Shown in pieces: positions 4,720 to 6,252 of a stretch of 6,252 bases of DNA. Location of the stretch: contig SICY01000050.1 in NCBI GenBank assembly GCA_009697485.1, forward strand, positions 1 to 6,252. The letters are read 5' to 3'. Under the pieces are notes generated by a model. The model was not told the origin of the DNA. It did not search any database and worked only from the letters and a program-made list of their open reading frames with translations. The stretch comes from Nitrosarchaeum sp. (GTDB lineage Archaea > Thermoproteota > Nitrososphaeria > Nitrososphaerales > Nitrosopumilaceae). The position numbers and the translations under genes were made by a program. How positions within the stretch are numbered: the first letter of the stretch is position 1; each line of letters begins with the position of its first letter.

Positions 4720-6252
4720 ATGAAGAAAAAAGGAATAATTCTCGCTGCATTTTTTGCAACAATAATGTTGTCTTCTTTGGGTGCTAGTGTGTTTCTTAAT
4801 AATACTCCAACACAGTCTAGCACTGATGAGACAACTACTACTGGTACTCCTGCTGATAGTTTCCCTGATGCTCAACGTATAAAATTCTGCAATTCAGGAG
4901 ATGCAAAATCAACACCGTTTGTAAAAGAATACCGCATTCCAACTCAATGTACAAATCCTTTGGCAATAGTTGCTGACTATGATGGCAATGTGTGGTTTGC
5001 ACAAACAAACACTGGCAAACTAGCAAAATTTGATCCTAAGGATGAATCATTTACTGAATTTGATAATAAATTATGGCCAAAAAATGGTCGCTCTATGATC
5101 TGGGGAATTGATTATTCTCCTGACGGTTCACTGTGGTATACTGATGAATCTTATGACTCTATATGGCGATTCTCCACACAGGATCAACAATATCAACGAA
5201 TAGCTTATCCTTCTGAAGGTGATTCATTACCACAAAAATTGAAAGTTGATGGCTCACAAATAATCATAAATGATTTTACTGGAAACAAAATTACCTTTTT
5301 GGATCCTACTCAATCCAATGATGATCTAAGATATCTGAATCTGCCTTCTCCTGTCAATGACTCTGTAACTGGCGCTTTTGCAATTGATAAAGATAAAAAT
5401 GTCTGGTATACAAATTGGCTTTTCCAACAAGGTGGAGTTTTGGTAAAATTTGATCAAGAAAGTTATCGTAACTCTATAGCCAACGTTAATGGCGAATTTT
5501 TTTCTTCCACTGATTACATCAAAGTATTCCCGTTGCCTGTTGAACTACTTACTCCAAACGGTATGACCATATCTGATGGTATGATTTGGTTGGCAGATAC
5601 ATCAAGCTCTTCTATCTTTAGTTTTGATCCTAACACACAGCAATTTACTCAATACATTACATCTGATCCAAAATTATCTACATATGGTAACTCTACTGGA
5701 ATGATGAAATCCCCAATATCTAGACCCTATTGGATTGAATCTAACTCTGATGGTAATCTAGTCTTCAATGAACAAACTGCAAATAGTATTGCAGTGATGA
5801 ATCCAAAATCTGAATCACTAGTAGAATATATGATTCCATCAAAAAATCCATCTTGGGGTGACTGTGCTCCTGATTCTGATTGTGGCTTGGCGCAAATCTT
5901 TGATTTTGCCATACACAATGATAAAATCTGGTTTACTGAATGGGTGGAAAATAACATAGGTGTCGTTGATACTTCTATTGCACTTCCATTTGGAATTGAA
6001 CTTGACTCTAAAGATATTTCACTTGTGCCAGGAGAATCAAAGAACTTGTCATTTACAATATCTCCACAACAAGATTTGTCTGACGTGTCTCTGATTTTAT
6101 CTGACCCTAATGACTTTTTGAATCTCTCCTCAAGCGTATCTGTTCCTTTCCAATTAAATTCTGATGCCAAGCCTGTAGAGGTAACAATCTATGCATCTGA
6201 TGATGCACTTCCTGGAAAGTACAAAGTATTACTGGGAGCTCAAATTGAAGAT
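4720..6252 (+). CDS. Secreted seven-bladed beta-propeller protein, Vgb/streptogramin-lyase-like, C-terminus outside window
   Basis: An uninterrupted frame of 511 codons that is still open at the window end. Residues 1-27 (MKKKGII, then a hydrophobic stretch) are a signal peptide or N-terminal anchor, followed by a Ser/Thr-rich linker (29-47). Seven repeats then follow at about 80-105, 128-152, 170-195, 215-245, 277-304, 333-363 and 390-418. Each has a 'dG.(V/I)W(F/Y)t....g.i..fdp' pattern, for example NVWFAQTNTGKLAKFDP and KIWFTEWVENNIGVVD. This is the Vgb/SMP-30-like propeller type. Residues about 430-511 look like an Ig-like (NEW3-type) beta domain (VPGESKNLSFTIS...ALPGKYKV). Four cysteines, Cys57, Cys77, Cys382 and Cys388, could form two disulfides. 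N-x-S/T sequons lie at Asn27, 213, 324, 442 and 468. Antibiotic-lyase activity is not implied: the repeats are not the specific active site, and such proteins are common on archaeal surfaces. A surface-binding role is inferred. A C-terminal anchor may follow beyond the window. Confidence 0.88.
   Translation, partial: MKKKGIILAAFFATIMLSSLGASVFLNNTPTQSSTDETTTTGTPADSFPDAQRIKFCNSGDAKSTPFVKEYRIPTQCTNPLAIVADYDGNVWFAQTNTGKLAKFDPKDESFTEFDNKLWPKNGRSMIWGIDYSPDGSLWYTDESYDSIWRFSTQDQQYQRIAYPSEGDSLPQKLKVDGSQIIINDFTGNKITFLDPTQSNDDLRYLNLPSPVNDSVTGAFAIDKDKNVWYTNWLFQQGGVLVKFDQESYRNSIANVNGEFFSSTDYIKVFPLPVELLTPNGMTISDGMIWLADTSSSSIFSFDPNTQQFTQYITSDPKLSTYGNSTGMMKSPISRPYWIESNSDGNLVFNEQTANSIAVMNPKSESLVEYMIPSKNPSWGDCAPDSDCGLAQIFDFAIHNDKIWFTEWVENNIGVVDTSIALPFGIELDSKDISLVPGESKNLSFTISPQQDLSDVSLILSDPNDFLNLSSSVSVPFQLNSDAKPVEVTIYASDDALPGKYKVLLGAQIED

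Noticed and set aside
4502..5026. Three overlapping minus-strand open frames
   Set aside because: They are antisense to pth2 and the start of the propeller gene, cross the intergenic gap and its promoter, and show no family features.
5727..6170. 147-codon minus-strand open frame
   Set aside because: It lies fully inside the plus-strand propeller gene, which has clear repeats and continuous coding sense. Its protein has low-complexity Ser-rich content and no recognisable domain.

Overview
The window looks like chromosome from an ammonia-oxidising-type archaeon (Thaumarchaeota/Nitrososphaerota, Nitrosopumilus-like). The evidence is a low-GC sequence, an archaeal Cdc48 with two AAA+ rings, archaeal aEF-1beta beside its usual Zn-ribbon partner, the archaeal/eukaryotic peptidyl-tRNA hydrolase Pth2, and TATA-box promoters placed about 25 nt from start codons. 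The lineage call rests on recalled family resemblance, not on a search. There is no sign of phage, insertion sequence, CRISPR, tRNA or rRNA, and no intergenic gap exceeds about 55 bases.

Layout. Bases 1-107 are the tail of a plus-strand membrane protein, possibly heme o synthase. It converges on a compact minus-strand cluster. In transcription order (right to left) this is an FAD-dependent geranylgeranyl-reductase-family oxidoreductase (4254-3109), a four-CxxC Zn-ribbon protein (3080-2877), aEF-1beta (2873-2592), Cdc48 (2583-415) and a small winged-helix-like protein (412-116). The last four are separated by only 3, 8 and 2 nt and are almost surely one operon. aEF-1beta and Cdc48 both start with TTG, and the Cdc48 Shine-Dalgarno overlaps the aEF-1beta stop codon. 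On the plus strand, divergent from the oxidoreductase, lie Pth2 (4295-4666) and a secreted seven-bladed beta-propeller protein of the Vgb/streptogramin-lyase-like type (4720 to the window end, open).

How the genes fit together. The minus-strand operon joins translation elongation (aEF-1beta and Zn-ribbon) to protein unfolding (Cdc48). The Cdc48 C-terminus, Phe-Tyr-Gly, is a HbYX motif, which would allow docking to the 20S proteasome. Pth2 adds a ribosome-rescue function next door, so the centre of the window is a translation and protein quality-control neighbourhood. The oxidoreductase (probably isoprenoid lipid saturation) and the surface propeller are not obviously tied to that theme.

This is mostly an ordinary housekeeping region. 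The points worth a second look are regulatory: TTG starts with coupled translation, one AT-rich box placed to serve two divergent leaderless genes, the uncharacterised winged-helix gene locked behind Cdc48, and the large surface propeller with paired cysteines and glycosylation sequons. I see no convincing undescribed multi-gene system.
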